Part shown: one piece after another, positions 1 through 11,515 of the stretch | Layout: each line of letters starts with the position of its first letter | Position numbering within the stretch: position 1 is the stretch's first letter | NCBI GenBank assembly: GCA_905250025.1 | Contig: CAJNOJ010000074.1 | Coordinates: 1 to 64,000, forward strand | Length of the DNA stretch: 64,000 nucleotides | Direction: 5' to 3' | Source of the DNA: Adineta ricciae | Taxonomy: Eukaryota > Rotifera > Eurotatoria > Adinetida > Adinetidae | Notes under the pieces: generated by a model | What the model saw: only the letters and a program-made list of their open reading frames with translations | What the model was told of the DNA's origin: nothing | Databases searched by the model: none | Translations under genes and position numbers: made by a program

Positions 1-642
1 ATATATTTATGTTTATCTGTATGTATGTATGTTTCATTTTGAATTTCATTTTTCTAGTCGTCGTCATCGTACATGTAGATCAATGGCTGTGTGTATGTGT
101 TCTCTTATATTTTATTTTTTTTACTTTTTTTTCTTTCTTGTCTCTCGTATTATGAAGATCATTGATTTAAAAAAATCATTTGAGACTGCTCGGTGTATGT
201 TCAACTCTTACGCTAGTTTTCTTTTTTATTAGATAATTTCTCAAGCGTATATTAGCCTGTGTCTTAGTTAATTTTTTCCTTTCTTTCTTCTCTTTCACTA
301 ATCTACAATGAGTCATTTAATAAATCAAACCCATTAAATGAATAATTAGTTCAATTCATATGTTGGATGATTATTTTATTCAAATATTTTTTTCCCTTGA
401 TGTTCATATTGTCTTTTTTCTTTTTGTTCTACTTCTGTCTGTATTCGAAATGATCTGATTATCATTCTTTATTTTTTTTTGTTCTTGCCTTGGCTATCTT
501 TCTTTTCTTCTGTCTGTGTTTGTCAAACAAAAATTGAAAATTCTGAATAAACATGACAAACGAATACTAGTTTGCATACATTACTATCTTAACTCAATCG
601 ACATACGATTGAGCGATGTCATTTATTCCATATGAAAGCTAA
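1..642. other. intergenic, AT-rich, no gene seen
   Basis: Low-complexity T-rich sequence with scattered short ORFs and no splice-supported reading frame. It probably holds the 3' flank of the pseudouridine synthase gene on the minus strand. Confidence 0.5.
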
Positions 643-1796
643 CTATCGCGACATCAGCACTTTCCTATTCAATTGTTGATCGTCTTCGTTTTCATCGTCA
701 TCATTCTCTGCATCTTCTTGTACTTCCATGGCAACATTTTCAACATCATCGGCTGCCGTGTCGTCACATCTAAGCTCCGGTGGATTGAGAAAATCTTGTT
801 CATTATATTTAACTTCGTACAAGAATAGACCATGAGGTTTGAGTGTTGTCGGGAAATTACTGTCGTAATAGTCGGGTGGACAAGCGAATCGATCAGTAAC
901 ATCTTGAATAGTCATTTCACCTTTGGCAATGTGTACTAGTGTACCAGTAATTCGTCGAATTAACTTATAAAGGAATGCTTCGGCTTCGAAAACAAGATTA
1001 TAAACAGTTATGGGAGAATGACGTGATGATGGTTCAGGTAATGGCACTAAGCGTTCACCTTCGGTTAATGTAAGGCGCATGGTTTTCACCGGACAACGAC
1101 GTTCGGCTAACATATTCAAACGACCTTGTGTCGTGGTAAATGCCGCAAAGTTGTGTTGGCCCTGATATTAAAAATAACGTGAGAATGTTCTTTTTTAGGT
1201 CATTGCGTACAAGCTTTACTCACTTGGAAGACTTCTATGCCTTTTCGAAAAGCTTCCAGATCATAGGGTGGTTCGATGTAGGTGATATGATCTTTTTCGA
1301 AAAGATTGTAAGTGGCTGGTGTCATATCACGAAGAAGATAGCGGTGTCTTTTCTTCAAAAACGGAATCGTAGTATTGACATGAGTAAATTCATGTTGATT
1401 GAGAAAACCTAAACGATACACATATTTTCGGCCATGGCAATGACGACGAAAATGAAATTGCGGCGAAATAGGATGAATACGCAGAACGCGTACATGTTCC
1501 TTTTTATCTGTTAAATAAGTATTTAATGGTTGAACAAGTGTTGTAATATCAACGGGCGAAATCCAATCGAATGTCGCCGTATTATGTAAGGCATGTACTC
1601 CGCGATCAGTTCGAGATGAAACACCGAATCGAAGAGGAGTTTTTTCGGATTGAAAATGGTGAAGGGCACGTTCGATAACACTTTGTACACTGTCAATTTT
1701 AGCGCTTGGATTCCATTGAACACCGGCATAGGTTTGGCCAGCATAGGAAAAGTGCATCATGAAACGTGGTAGTTTGACATTGGTAGAGTACGGCAT
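643..1796 (-). CDS. PUSL1: TruA-family tRNA pseudouridine synthase (PUSL1-like)
   Basis: Two exons (1224-1796 and 643-1161) are joined by a 62-bp GT-AG intron at 1162-1223, which restores the family motif GQHNFAAF across the junction. The N-terminal part carries FSYAGQTYAGVQWNP and the catalytic-loop motif SRTDRGVHAL, whose Asp is the TruA-family nucleophilic residue. The C-terminal part has the substrate-fold segment FLYKLIRRITGTL. The family isomerises uridine to pseudouridine in tRNA. The last 40 residues are an acidic Asp/Glu-rich tail. The start is set at the ATG of MPYSTN; a polypyrimidine tract and TTTCAG lie directly before it, so a further 5' exon is possible. PUSL1 is preferred over PUS1/PUS3 because of the short length, but assignment within the family is inference. 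Confidence 0.85.
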
Positions 1797-2001
1797 CTGA
1801 AATAAGAGAAGATGATCAGGAAATCGCATGTCATTCGGATGACTGTTAAGAATATGGATCTCTGAGGAAGAACATTTCGTGCTTGTATACAGATTATTTC
1901 GCATATGCGTAAAACTGGATACTTTATTTTTCTAGATTCGAGCTGAAGAAATCCGATTACTGATACTCGTACTTTTTTTATTGTTTTTACAAAATCAAAA
2001 C

Positions 2002-2760
2002 TTAACAAAATTTATGCATATATTCGATGCTTGTCGAACGTTTTTGTCCACGTTGTTCGGGCCGAACAGCAATCGCTGCACCTGAGACGAATACGGTTTG
2101 CTCTTTGTCTTTGATTGGAATAGTTATTGAAAAGAGACAGTCTTTCTTCAGAATTGAACATCGACGATTTTTTGTTTTTTCCACAATAACGAAGATGTTC
2201 TTTGTTTCTTGAATCACAATTCCTTCTTTACCCACTAGTGTTTGATTTTTTGCTTCCACAACTCGTATTATACATCCATGGTAATCGGCAGTAACTATTC
2301 GCTGTAGTATGAAGTCATTGTTCGTAGCGTCTTTCAGTAATTCTGCTATGTACTGTTTCCAAAGATGATTCATGAACACGTAATTATTATAATCAATTGG
2401 CAGTTGATCTATGCGCACTTGTCGAGCATCGTGTCGAGCTTTTTTGATCGTTTTCGATAGGACTTTATTGCCTTGACGAGAGAGATGTTTCCGCTTCTGT
2501 CGAGAGAACTGATGGATATTTTTTGAATTAGTGCCAATGATCTGTTGTTGATGTCGAAGAGATTCAATCAGAGATGTTTGTTTTATCGGATCCGATTGAA
2601 CGAGTGTATGAACAAGTGACGAGACAAAATCATTCCGATCGGTTTTCAAATGGGGTGCATTCAACAGTGTGCCACTTAGTTGCGGTGTAGAAGAATAGAT
2701 CATTGCATGTTTGTGATGTGTATTCATATCTATCTGAAGTACATATTTGGATTCAATCAT
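2002..2760 (-). CDS. POP4: RNase P/MRP protein subunit p29 (POP4/Rpp29)
   Basis: A single-exon ORF of 252 residues. The C-terminal half has the Sm-like barrel typical of Rpp29: a segment beginning NDFILQRIVTADYHGCIIRV, then GKEGIVIQETKNIFVIV and a final SGAAIAVRPEQR strand. The middle is strongly basic (RQKRKHLSRQGNKVLSKTIK), as expected for the RNA-binding subunit. The family subunit binds the specificity domain of RNase P RNA and helps tRNA 5' maturation in the nucleus. Length is close to the usual ~220 residues for animals. No intron is visible. It lies about 200 bp upstream of the pseudouridine synthase gene on the same strand; both products act on tRNA, but this is probably coincidence. 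Confidence 0.85.
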   Translation of the reverse strand: MIESKYVLQIDMNTHHKHAMIYSSTPQLSGTLLNAPHLKTDRNDFVSSLVHTLVQSDPIKQTSLIESLRHQQQIIGTNSKNIHQFSRQKRKHLSRQGNKVLSKTIKKARHDARQVRIDQLPIDYNNYVFMNHLWKQYIAELLKDATNNDFILQRIVTADYHGCIIRVVEAKNQTLVGKEGIVIQETKNIFVIVEKTKNRRCSILKKDCLFSITIPIKDKEQTVFVSGAAIAVRPEQRGQKRSTSIEYMHKFC

Positions 2761-2883
2761 GTAGAAAAAGATACGAATTCGATAAACTTCATTTTAGAAT
2801 TGATACACAAAAAAAGAACAAAAAAGAACATAAATAAAGACGGAAGAATCATTGCAACTGCTTAATCTGTACCAATCACGGAT

Positions 2884-3635
2884 CTAGATGAGGAAGAGTT
2901 CAGTAAAGAAAAGCACAAAGCTTGTATAACTATACTCGATTGTTTCTTGATCTAAACCGTCGGCTATCATCTTGTGTCGAACACCCTCTCGTGGTACACG
3001 CTAAGAAGTAGGAAGATAGAGCAATGAAATTAACTTGAAGACATGATCATACCATAGCCAACATTTTGCGATACTTTTCAGTCCGAGGATCTTCGACTTT
3101 CGCAGGCTCAGCAGGCGGCGGGGGAGGAGGAGGAGGAGGTGGAACTGGGATTCCGCCACCCGATGGCGGGGCGGGAGGAGGAGGAGGCGGGGGTGGAATA
3201 GATGCTGTACTAGTATTCGCTGACGAAGTTGTAGGTTCTGCAGCGGCGGCTGCTGAACTCACCGGACTTGAGACAACTGGAAGATCAAGTGCCTGATAAC
3301 CTGGAGTGGAACGAAGCTAAACAATGGAATGTATAGGTAGTTTATTGAAAAACTGATTCTTACTTTAGAATCAAGTATTGCAAAATCGGCCTCAATGCGC
3401 TGAAGATTGGTTTCTAGTTTTTGGAATTTATTTTCTACTTGTGCACTGAATGTATTAAAAAAATGAACTGTATTAAGCAAGAATTGATTAATATGTTCAG
3501 TTTGACGTCGTTGGTTGATGGGCTCAACCTATACGGTAAATCGAAACATGATGAATATCATTCACACTATCTCACCTTAGTATAATCGAGTGCGGTTTGT
3601 AAGAACTCGTGATTATCATCAGAACTAGGATCCAT
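2884..3635 (-). CDS. WASHC3: WASH complex subunit 3 (CCDC53)
   Basis: Four exons can be read on the minus strand: 3576-3635, 3364-3528, 3053-3316 and 2884-3000, with introns of 47-52 bp. The N-terminus is MDPSSDDNHEFLQ, followed by NQFLLNTVHFFNTFSAQVE and a coiled coil ending ADFAILDSK, matching the CCDC53 helix. A long polyproline region follows (two runs of 8-10 Pro, about residues 100-140). The last exon gives VPREGVRHKMIADGLDQETI, the conserved C-terminal motif of the family. WASHC3 is a core subunit of the WASH complex, which activates Arp2/3 on endosomes. The Pro-rich insert is longer than in the vertebrate protein as I recall it. TTTCAG precedes the first ATG, so an upstream exon cannot be excluded. 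Confidence 0.85.
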
Positions 3636-3807
3636 CTGAAATTGATTTACAAGAAAGACGAAGTTATCAAAAAATCGACATATTATTATCATGACAAAAC
3701 ACGTGCTGAAGAAAACATTCTACTAATCGTGGGAATAACACAGAAACCTGTGAGAAAACCAGAGACTATAATAGAAAAAGGAGAGCATTGTTCGACGAAA
3801 TCAACCG

Positions 3808-4201
3808 TTAATCATTCATACCAAAAAAGAGAACCTTTTTATTGGACACAAACGAATAGATATCAGATAGTATCGAACTTTGAGACTGCTTCATTCGAGT
3901 TAACCGTTGAATCAATTCTTGCTCTTGATCATGCAACTGAATAATATTATTCTTGAGATTCTCCACTGTTTGAAGCAGCTGTTCTAGCTCGATCTGTTGT
4001 TGAAGTATCATCACATGCAGAGCATTCTCTTGTGGTTCCTGATACGATCTATCACAAACTGACTCCTCTTCCAAATCCTGAAATAATCAATACAAAGGTC
4101 GAATACTTGAATTAAATGAACCAACTCGTATCTCTCGGTAAAAAAAAGATCTTTATGATATACTTCAATCTGCTACATACTTGCTTTCTTGGACGACACA
4201 T
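3808..4201 (-). CDS. small coiled-coil protein, unidentified
   Basis: Two exons, 4181-4201 (MCRPRKQ) and 3808-4077, are joined by a 103-bp intron with GTATG donor and TTTCAG acceptor. The roughly 96-residue product is mostly one coiled coil: heptads run through QQQIELEQLLQTVENLKNN and on to LTRMKQ. The open frame extends upstream of 4201 to an acceptor-like TTCTAG, so the true start may be in an earlier exon. It lies head-to-tail upstream of WASHC3, but an in-frame stop at 3808 separates the two. I do not recognise the family. Confidence 0.4.
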
Positions 4202-4753
4202 GCTGTCTGTATCTAGCAGTAGTTCTGTTTCTTTGACTATCAAAATCTAGAAGTATAAGATTGTTTTCTTTTCTTCCATTTAACTGATAACAAGTATTCT
4301 TCGACTTTTTTCACAAAAGTAGTTGTAAAGTAAATGAAATGTCGCTTTCTCCCATGTGTGTGAGTGTTTTATTACAAGAACATTTTAACGCATATGATTT
4401 TCTTTCTGTTTTTCTGATTTCGTACATGATTTGAAGAAAAAGGCAGAGAAAAAAAATTGTATTTATATACTTGTCATCGTTATCATCATCATCATCATCA
4501 TCGCCACCGTCGTTAGTCATTTCTTGTTAGAATCCGAAACGAAGGAAAAAATAAACATGCATCACCGGCAATAGAAGAAAAAGAACGAGAAAATTTCATG
4601 TCGGAAAAGTGCGATTACTGTTAGTTTTTCCTGTTTGTGATGACAAGATACTGAGAAAGAAGAAGAAAAGGAAGAAGTTTTTCAAGCTTAAAAAAAATAG
4701 AGTATGTCCAACGAATTTGTTTGGTCTGCTTTTTCTTCACCATCCGACAGGAT
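4202..4753. other. intergenic, no gene seen
   Basis: Contains an ATC/ATG trinucleotide microsatellite around 4474-4505 and otherwise no supported coding sequence. It includes the 3' flank of importin alpha. Confidence 0.5.
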
Positions 4754-7019
4754 TTAAAATTGGAATTGACCTTGCGGGTTAGTGGCATTCGTTTGTCCAT
4801 TCATTGCTGTCGATGCAGCTGATGTACCAAACTCAAACGGACGCGATTCTCCTTGCTAGAAAAGAACAAGCAGAAAGTAAGATCTATGACGACAGTGAAT
4901 ATTTCGTCTTACGGCAGGAACGTTCTCGTCTTCGTCAACACCGAAATATGTTTCAATTAGGTGGAAAGCTTTCTGATAGATTTCAATGTTTTCATGACTT
5001 TGAAGATATTCGATTTTATCTAAACCGTAACATTCTTCGATCATAATTGTATACGGATTTGGACCATTCGTTCGTTTAGCTTCGTTAACACCTAATTTAA
5101 GAATATTATCGAGACCATTTAGAGCAACTTGGATTATTTTCGCGTCGGCAACACTTAATAGTTCACACAAGGGAGGAATGACACCTTGATCGATAATATA
5201 TCTAGGAAAGCCGAAAGGAAAAATGTTTGGTGTGCAATGAAAATTTATTTACTTGATTTGTTGGGGTGTGCCACCTGATGTTGCGTTGGTGACGGCCCAA
5301 GCAGCTTCTTTTCGTGTTTTATGGTCACCATGTTTGAGAATATTAAGTAACGATGGAATTATATTGGCATCGATAACAGCCTAGAAAAGAATGATACACA
5401 AAATTTTATCAGATCAATGCAAACAATTTTTTACCTGAATTTGAGCTTGGACACCAGCTGTAATGTTGGATAATGTCCAGCATGCTTCCTTTTTTATAGA
5501 TTCTTTTTGACTTTGCAATAAAGTTAAAAGATGAGGAAGAACACCAGCATCAAGTACGGCCTATCAGAGTACAGCACATTAGTTGGGAAATGTTTTACAA
5601 GACTCTTTTGCTTACTTGAGTTTGGTGGTCGTCACCAGTAACAATATTGCCGACCGCTCGTAAGGCTGATGATTGAACATTTAAAACCGGGTGTCTAATA
5701 ATGACAAAGCAAACATAAGATCGTTTACTCTATGGCAATAAAAAAAATGAGAATACTTACGCTAATAATTCCACGAGTCGTCGAACGTCAACAATCTGAA
5801 TGACAGCCTGAATTTTTTCATTGGGTCCATCAGATAAATATGAAATAGCCCAGCAAGTATCAGCCAAGACGTCAGCATCCATATTATGTAGAAGTTGATT
5901 AAGTACTGGCAACGCTGGTGCAACCTAAGCACAGCACAGAAATAGAGTAATGTTGTTAGCGTTTGTATTTACCTTATTGAAGTCAACTGTTGGATTCTTG
6001 CCACGACATAAGTTCGATAAACACCAGACAGCATTACGTACCATTGTCAAACGAGTATTGCGAGTAAAAATGCTACAGATGAACAAAAGCGAACGGTGGA
6101 GCTATTGTGAGATGAATAAAAATCTACTTACTTCAACAACGGTTGAAGGATGCCAGTATCGAGAACGTAGTCACGACACTCAGGACTGTCACCAGCGATG
6201 TTACCAAGAGCCCAAACAGCCTACAAACCGCGTATTTCAAAGTGAAAAAGAAAAAGAGCTTGACTTTGGTTACCTGTTCTTGAACATCTTCATTTGCACT
6301 GCTCAATAGCTGAACAAAAACGGGTACAGCACCAGCATCAATAACATATTTTGTTTGACTTGAATTGCCCGATGCAATATTTGTTAAAGCCCATGCTGCT
6401 TCAAACTATGAGAAAAAAACCTTCAAATTTGATCGTTTACAAGTTTATGATCATCTACCTGAATTTGAAAGTGTTGAAAATGTAACAGTTCAACGAAACG
6501 AGGAACTATGCCAGCTGTAATTACTTCATCAATAGGTGGATTAGGTTCTAATAGTAAAGTCAAATAAATTATTCTATCCTATGATCAATCATTAAACTCA
6601 ATCGAACCTTTTGAAAGTAATTTTCGGAAACGTATCGTTGTTTCAAGCATCTGTTGAACATCATTGCTGTATAATGCAGCTGCCATTTGACTAGTAATAG
6701 CCTGTGATAGGAATTTAATAAATCTTCAAAGAAATCCGAAGAATGTGATTCTTACTGGTTCAGTAGGTGCTGTTGGCGAGGTACCAGCAGTAGGCACACC
6801 AAATGATGCTGGCGTCTCTTGCTCATCGCTACTAGCTAAGTTTCGTCGTTTGAAATGCTATGAAAAGCAGCAGATAAAATAATCGATTCGTTTATTTCTT
6901 ACTTGCTCTTCGCGTTTCTGCTTTCGTAGTGTTATATTAAGATCTTCACGTCGTTTACGTATTTCATCACTATCAAGTCCTGCATTTTTATAAATTTTCT
7001 TACGAGCGTCGTTGGACAT
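4754..7019 (-). CDS. KPNA: importin subunit alpha (karyopherin alpha)
   Basis: Thirteen exons separated by twelve introns of about 45-70 bp give a complete protein of roughly 525 residues. The start [14 protein letters not shown] is followed by a basic importin-beta-binding domain ([19 protein letters not shown], then FKRRN). Ten Armadillo repeats follow, with the characteristic NLS-groove W-x3-N signatures ([59 protein letters not shown]). The C-terminal part has [17 protein letters not shown] and a last exon ending QGQFQF. It carries classical NLS cargo into the nucleus with importin beta. Segments such as [16 protein letters not shown] resemble the KPNA1/5/6 subfamily most, from memory. 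All key repeats appear intact. Confidence 0.93.
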
Positions 7020-7514
7020 AGTTGTATTTGTTTAATAGTAAATGAATCGAATGACGATTTTTCTTTATCTGAAACACAAGAAGAAAATACCAACAATTTG
7101 TTTACATGACCTATGCAATAGAAAAAAAAAGAACAAAATAATTCTATAAACTTAATGGTGCGTGCTGTCGAGGTGCTAGTCAAAAACGAACATGGCTTTG
7201 TTTAAATCTTCATTCATTTTCTCTGTCGTCTGTATTTCGACGACGAGTGTGACTTCACGACGAGATGTAGATAAATGAACAAAGCTAAATAAAGATGCAT
7301 ATTGAAATAAAATGCACATGAGTCACATTCACAACTAACATCATTGGTAAATCAATAGACTCTAACAGATAATCGTAGAATAAACATAGATGTCGGTAGA
7401 CATAGGAAGAACAATTCATATGGGCTGTTCCCGGTATGAGAAACGTTTTCTTGACAATTCATATTCATCTATCAAATTTTAAATACTATCATGGATAATT
7501 GCCTTTGTCTATAA
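7020..7514. other. intergenic between importin alpha and the small ORF
   Basis: Probably 5' UTR and promoter of importin alpha. A 28-codon plus-strand ORF near 7191 is too short to support. Confidence 0.4.
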
Positions 7515-7730
7515 CTAAAGATCGTAAGCGAAACTTTCGTTTCTGATCAAACTCAAATATTTATTGTATGGTGAAGAGCAGGGCATTGCCGATACTTCTA
7601 TGAGAGTTGTATTATTACTTTGCTTGTTCATTGTAATAGATTGTTTCATGAAATTGACAGTTAAGGATGGATAAAACTTCGCTAATGCAGACACTTGGTC
7701 ATCTGTATTCGTCACTTGATCTTCAGCCAT
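7515..7730 (-). CDS. small protein of 71 aa, unidentified
   Basis: An ORF with a good start context (ATGGCT) encodes MAEDQVTNTDDQVSALAKF and ends FAYDL. It is acidic at the N-terminus, with no membrane segment or recognised motif. It sits between two minus-strand genes with about 200 bp on its 3' side before WBP4. It may be a real small gene or the last exon of one; no splice partner is clear. Confidence 0.3.
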   Translation of the reverse strand: MAEDQVTNTDDQVSALAKFYPSLTVNFMKQSITMNKQSNNTTLIEVSAMPCSSPYNKYLSLIRNESFAYDL

Positions 7731-7929
7731 ATCTCTTCTCGATCAAGAAGAACTCTTGCTGTGTGTCTTCATCGAGACGGAAGTCAATGACGAGCAAAAC
7801 TTCGTTCTCAACCTTTTATTCCGTGTCTATACCTCTCTAACAATAATATTTATATACATCACAAGAAAAGACAAAGAACAAGTGAAACGAACGTGAATGA
7901 ATGGAGTAGCCAAATTCGAAGAGATTAGA

Positions 7930-8610
7930 CTATAACACTTTCAATCCTTTTGCCCGTTGTTGTTCAATTGAGAGATATACAGTAGGTGGTGTCCATGTTG
8001 ACGCTCCGGTTGTGTCATTCCAATAAAACGATTCTTGATTCTCAGTTTTCGATTCGTACCAAGTGCCTTCAGAATTGTTGGCAGTCGTCGCAGTTTCTTC
8101 TGGCTCTTTCGGAACAGTTTTGTTTATTGTTACTGCTGCTTCTTCATTTGCTTCTGAAACACTCGCTATTTGTTCCTTTTTTGGCACTTTCGTTTCGTTT
8201 TCCGACGGTGTAACAATTGGCTCATAGACAGGTTTCGCTGTTGGAGTTTTAATGACAAATTTTGGCTTTTTTATTTGCACTTGCACAGGCTGATCTACAG
8301 GTCGTTTCAATTTCGATGGAAGACTGATATCAGACGTTGCATCACTTGTTTTGGGCATCACACTATTAGCCAGGTCACGAGTGTATGCGGCATTAGCAGC
8401 GCGTTCCATTTGTCCTAATGTATCCGAGAAATTCTTACTTTCACGTTCTTTTTCAATATTTGCTTTACGTAACTGTTCGACTTTCGCTCGAACCATACTC
8501 TTGTGATGATTACCGCTTTCATGTAAATCAATACTAATTTTGTTTCCAGCTAACCAACATTTACAAAAAGTGCAGAAGTGCTTTTCACCAGATTTCCAAT
8601 AATCAGTCAT
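7930..8610 (-). CDS. WBP4: WW domain-binding protein 4-like splicing factor (FBP21-like)
   Basis: A single-exon gene of 226 residues, starting at MTDYWKSGEKHFC. The N-terminal matrin/U1-C type zinc finger is complete: FCTFCKCW supplies the Cys pair, and LHESGNHHKSM the His pair. A helix then reads KVEQLRKANIEKERESKNF. Near the C-terminus is one WW domain (TWYESKTENQESFYWN to ASTWTPP). WBP4/FBP21 is a spliceosomal B-complex protein that binds proline-rich splicing factors. Vertebrate WBP4 has two WW domains and about 376 residues; here only one is present and the linker is short. The track's upstream start at 8670 is non-conserved and the zinc finger fixes 8610 as the better start. Confidence 0.8.
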   Translation of the reverse strand: MTDYWKSGEKHFCTFCKCWLAGNKISIDLHESGNHHKSMVRAKVEQLRKANIEKERESKNFSDTLGQMERAANAAYTRDLANSVMPKTSDATSDISLPSKLKRPVDQPVQVQIKKPKFVIKTPTAKPVYEPIVTPSENETKVPKKEQIASVSEANEEAAVTINKTVPKEPEETATTANNSEGTWYESKTENQESFYWNDTTGASTWTPPTVYLSIEQQRAKGLKVL

Positions 8611-9524
8611 TGTGATGTTGTATAAAATGAATCGAAAATAATGAAAACCGTTCGAATGATGTAAGAACAATGAAATTACTAGTATCAGATAAACAAACTC
8701 TTATTACGACAGAAGTGATCAAGAATATAAGTTAGCGTTCTGTCAAGTTGGATTGGTCGATCGACGCAGAAGATTCGAGTAAAATTACTCAATCGGTAAA
8801 TGAGCAACCATTCGTAGAAAAACGCTCCTGTAACAAAAATAAGTTTCGCCGTTTGTAGAAATAATATCATAATAGGAATTCTATAGATGTCGCTCGAAAA
8901 AAGCCATCGAACTTCAAATCGAAATATCAACTTGAATAATACTATGCGATCGCTCTTTCACATTTTATCTCAACGAGGACTGAACGTGCTAATTTTTCAG
9001 GCTAACTCAAACGTTAGCATCAACAATATTGATAATACTTCTATACCGTTTTAGACTAGACAGTGTCGCCGTTTTCAAAACATCAGAGTGTAAAGCTCTA
9101 GCGCGCGAACAAACGATGTGTTAGCTAAAAACTTTTTTACTAGATAAGTGCCGTCCAGCGCCCGTTACAACTCTGCTTGAATTCGAATACACGTCAAATT
9201 TTTCACGTATTCATTGGGCGATCGATATTTATTTCTATGCGCTATAAACATGTTCTACTGTCATCTATCATCATTTTCATCTTAGTCAATGTTCTTTGAC
9301 CTAATCCGTCTGTTCACTTAAATTAATAAAACAAAGGCTAAATATCTAACTAAAGAATATCTTTCAACAGATTTGATTTCATTTTCGTTCGAAGAAGAAG
9401 AACACGAATTCATTGATATAAACAAAGTGGCATCAATCTCAAAATGTACCTTGTATGTATCTGTTGAGATCTGATTGATATTTCGATGACGAAATCTCCC
9501 TGAAATTGTTGACTCTATTTTAGA
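8611..9524. other. intergenic, divergent promoters
   Basis: Lies between divergently oriented genes. An 81-codon minus ORF at 8685-8930 has no recognisable features. Around 9370-9455 a frame with an acidic run (SFEEEEHEFIDIN) ends at a GTATG donor and could be a 5' exon of the next gene, joining in phase to AATGAAGAG at 9524. Confidence 0.35.
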
Positions 9525-10585
9525 ATGAAGAGATTGACTTCCTCACTGAAAAAGATCTATTTTGCGTGTGGTCGTACAGAATTTCTTCGATTAGTTCAAA
9601 AAGAACATGGAGAGAAAATGTCTCGATTTCTCAGAGAACTCGATATCGATTCTGCTCAATGTTTAATTAATATTGATCTGATTTCAATTATTCAAGACGA
9701 TGAAAAATTCTTAAGTAAGGAAAGTCGAGATTATTTATTCAAAGATGGAACGGAAAAGATTCGACCTATCCCAGGTTATTATGGCACTGTCGGTTCCAGT
9801 CATTTCCTGCAAACTTCGAGCTGGAAATGATCAGGAACTGATCGGATAATTCCAGCGGCAAGGAACCTGCTGGAATCGGCGAAAACTGTACCGGAATCGA
9901 GAAGACCTGTAACGAATCCAGTCGCCGGAATAATCGACCTGGGATGGTTCAACAGAATATCCAACGAGATGAAAACGATTTTGCCACGGACGAACGGTTA
10001 GTTTTTCATTCATAGAATCCATTGCAATGCTCACTTTTATTTAGATCAAACATCGGCCTGGTTCATCTCGAAGTGACCACACTCACCTTAGATAACAGAT
10101 CGTATTATTCTTTTTGATTTTTCTAGAAGATGACTCATTTTCCAGTGGGGCTTATGAGGCTTGCCCATCAGTGTCGATCAATGAATTGAATGACTATGAA
10201 CAACTTGAACACCAGATTACAACGACAAGAAGAATTGATTATTTTCTCACGCAATATTGTTTGGCTTCGACAAGTAAATAATGAAACATAAATCAAATAT
10301 CAATCCATTTTCTTTTCTTTTCATTAGCTGATCTTTCTAATACTAAAATACGTTTGCTTCATCATCTAAGAATACATGAAGAACAACTCTATGAAATTTT
10401 AATGTATTTACGTAATACCTTCGGTGGCACTCTCAAGGAAAATCTCGACAAGAATGAATTGAGTACTTCAGTTTTAAAAATGCTCGGCAATTTCGTAAGT
10501 TTCACAGACCCCTTTCTCAAAGATCAGTAGATAATAAGATTTTCTCGATTTGTTTTAGAAACCAGTTGGATATTATCGAATGTGA
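9525..10585 (+). CDS. unidentified helical protein, four exons
   Basis: Exons 9525-9774, 10127-10273, 10328-10494 and 10559-10585 join in frame to give 196 residues ending KPVGYYRM. Introns are 352, 54 and 64 bp. The product looks all-helical (for example FLRLVQKEHGEKMSRFLREL and RLLHHLRIHEEQLYEILMYL) with an acidic/Ser linker DDSFSSGAYE. A possible 5' exon ends near 9455. I do not recognise the family; a death-fold or other small helical bundle is possible but unsupported. The first intron is unusually long and contains an imperfectly repetitive, higher-GC insert. Confidence 0.5.
9790..10000. repeat. repetitive insert inside an intron
   Basis: A locally GC-richer block in the 352-bp intron shows multiple diverged copies of short words on both strands, such as TTCCAG/CTGGAA and CCGGAAT. 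Neighbouring introns in this gene are 54-64 bp, so this looks like a small mobile or satellite-like insertion. No terminal repeats or target-site duplication could be fixed by eye. Confidence 0.4.
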
Positions 10586-10639
10586 AGTTCGTTTACTTAC
10601 GTTCGATGTTTATTCTCTCTGAACATATATAGATGATTT

Positions 10640-11515
10640 TTTTTTCCTTTGAAATCTATTCTTCTACCAATTTATTCCCTTTTCTGAAAGAAAGGGTTAT
10701 AGCGACATAAATACAGTCGTGAAAATGCATAAAGTTTTTTTGTTTGCATAATCCAATCAGATTGCAGCATATTACAAATCAATGAAATTTATCTATAATC
10801 ATCAAAGATTGACCACTGATGAGATAACCGAGGTCGAGGATTACGAATCTGAGGTTACTTTTTCTGTAGAAAAATTTTGTTCTGTTTTTTCAGAAAAAGT
10901 ACGATTTTTTGCAAGGAAGATTTTTTGTGGGCGATAGTGTTTGAAGCAGCAATATGTAGAACAAAACGAAATAGCTGATTAACGTCCGCCTGCTGGATAC
11001 TCATACTCATATCAGCCTATTGATAACATTACTGAAGGGAATTTAAGCCAGATGAAAGAATGAAAGTTGGACATGTAACGGCTAGTCGCGAGTGGCCGAC
11101 CGGAGGCAGACCGACGAGCGACCAGGAGTTTGTTTGGGTGGCCTAGAAGAGATAAAATAAGTGTAAGTAAATTGATTTTTGATTGTAAATAGTGGGAAGA
11201 GAGTCGATTAGTAAATCTTTAGAAACAGTGTTCCTTTTGCTCACGTCTTTGGACAAATGAATTGAAAGCAGTTTGGCATGAATAAAGTAGAAAAGAATTA
11301 AAAGAAAAGAATGTGCATAAAAGTGGCGTTAATTTGAAGCGCGTTAGAGTGAGATATACGTTAGAGTTTTTATCTGAGTCTTGTAATTCTTTCAGAACAG
11401 AGTCAGAGAATCCAACAGATGAGCGCTACTTGTTGGTAGTAGCAAGCGAAACAATTAAGTTTATTTTTGACTCAGATTGGCAAACACATTCAATGAAAAC
11501 TAATTTACAATAAAG
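10640..11515 (+). repeat. dispersed repeat, copy A
   Basis: Three separated segments match the region 19.3-21.1 kb in the same order and orientation. They are: 10685-10860 (including TTTGCATAATCCAATCAGAT and the adjoining TGCAGCAT, exact); a hairpin-forming segment at 11079-11126; and 11385-11440 (GATGAGCGCTACTTGTT, exact). Spacing differs between copies, so each has suffered insertions or deletions. No transposase or reverse transcriptase frame is visible, so it may be a non-autonomous element. Confidence 0.6.

Noticed and set aside
3066..3296. Plus-strand ORF with a long glycine run
   Set aside because: It is the antisense of the WASHC3 polyproline region; the minus frame has conserved motifs and splice sites.
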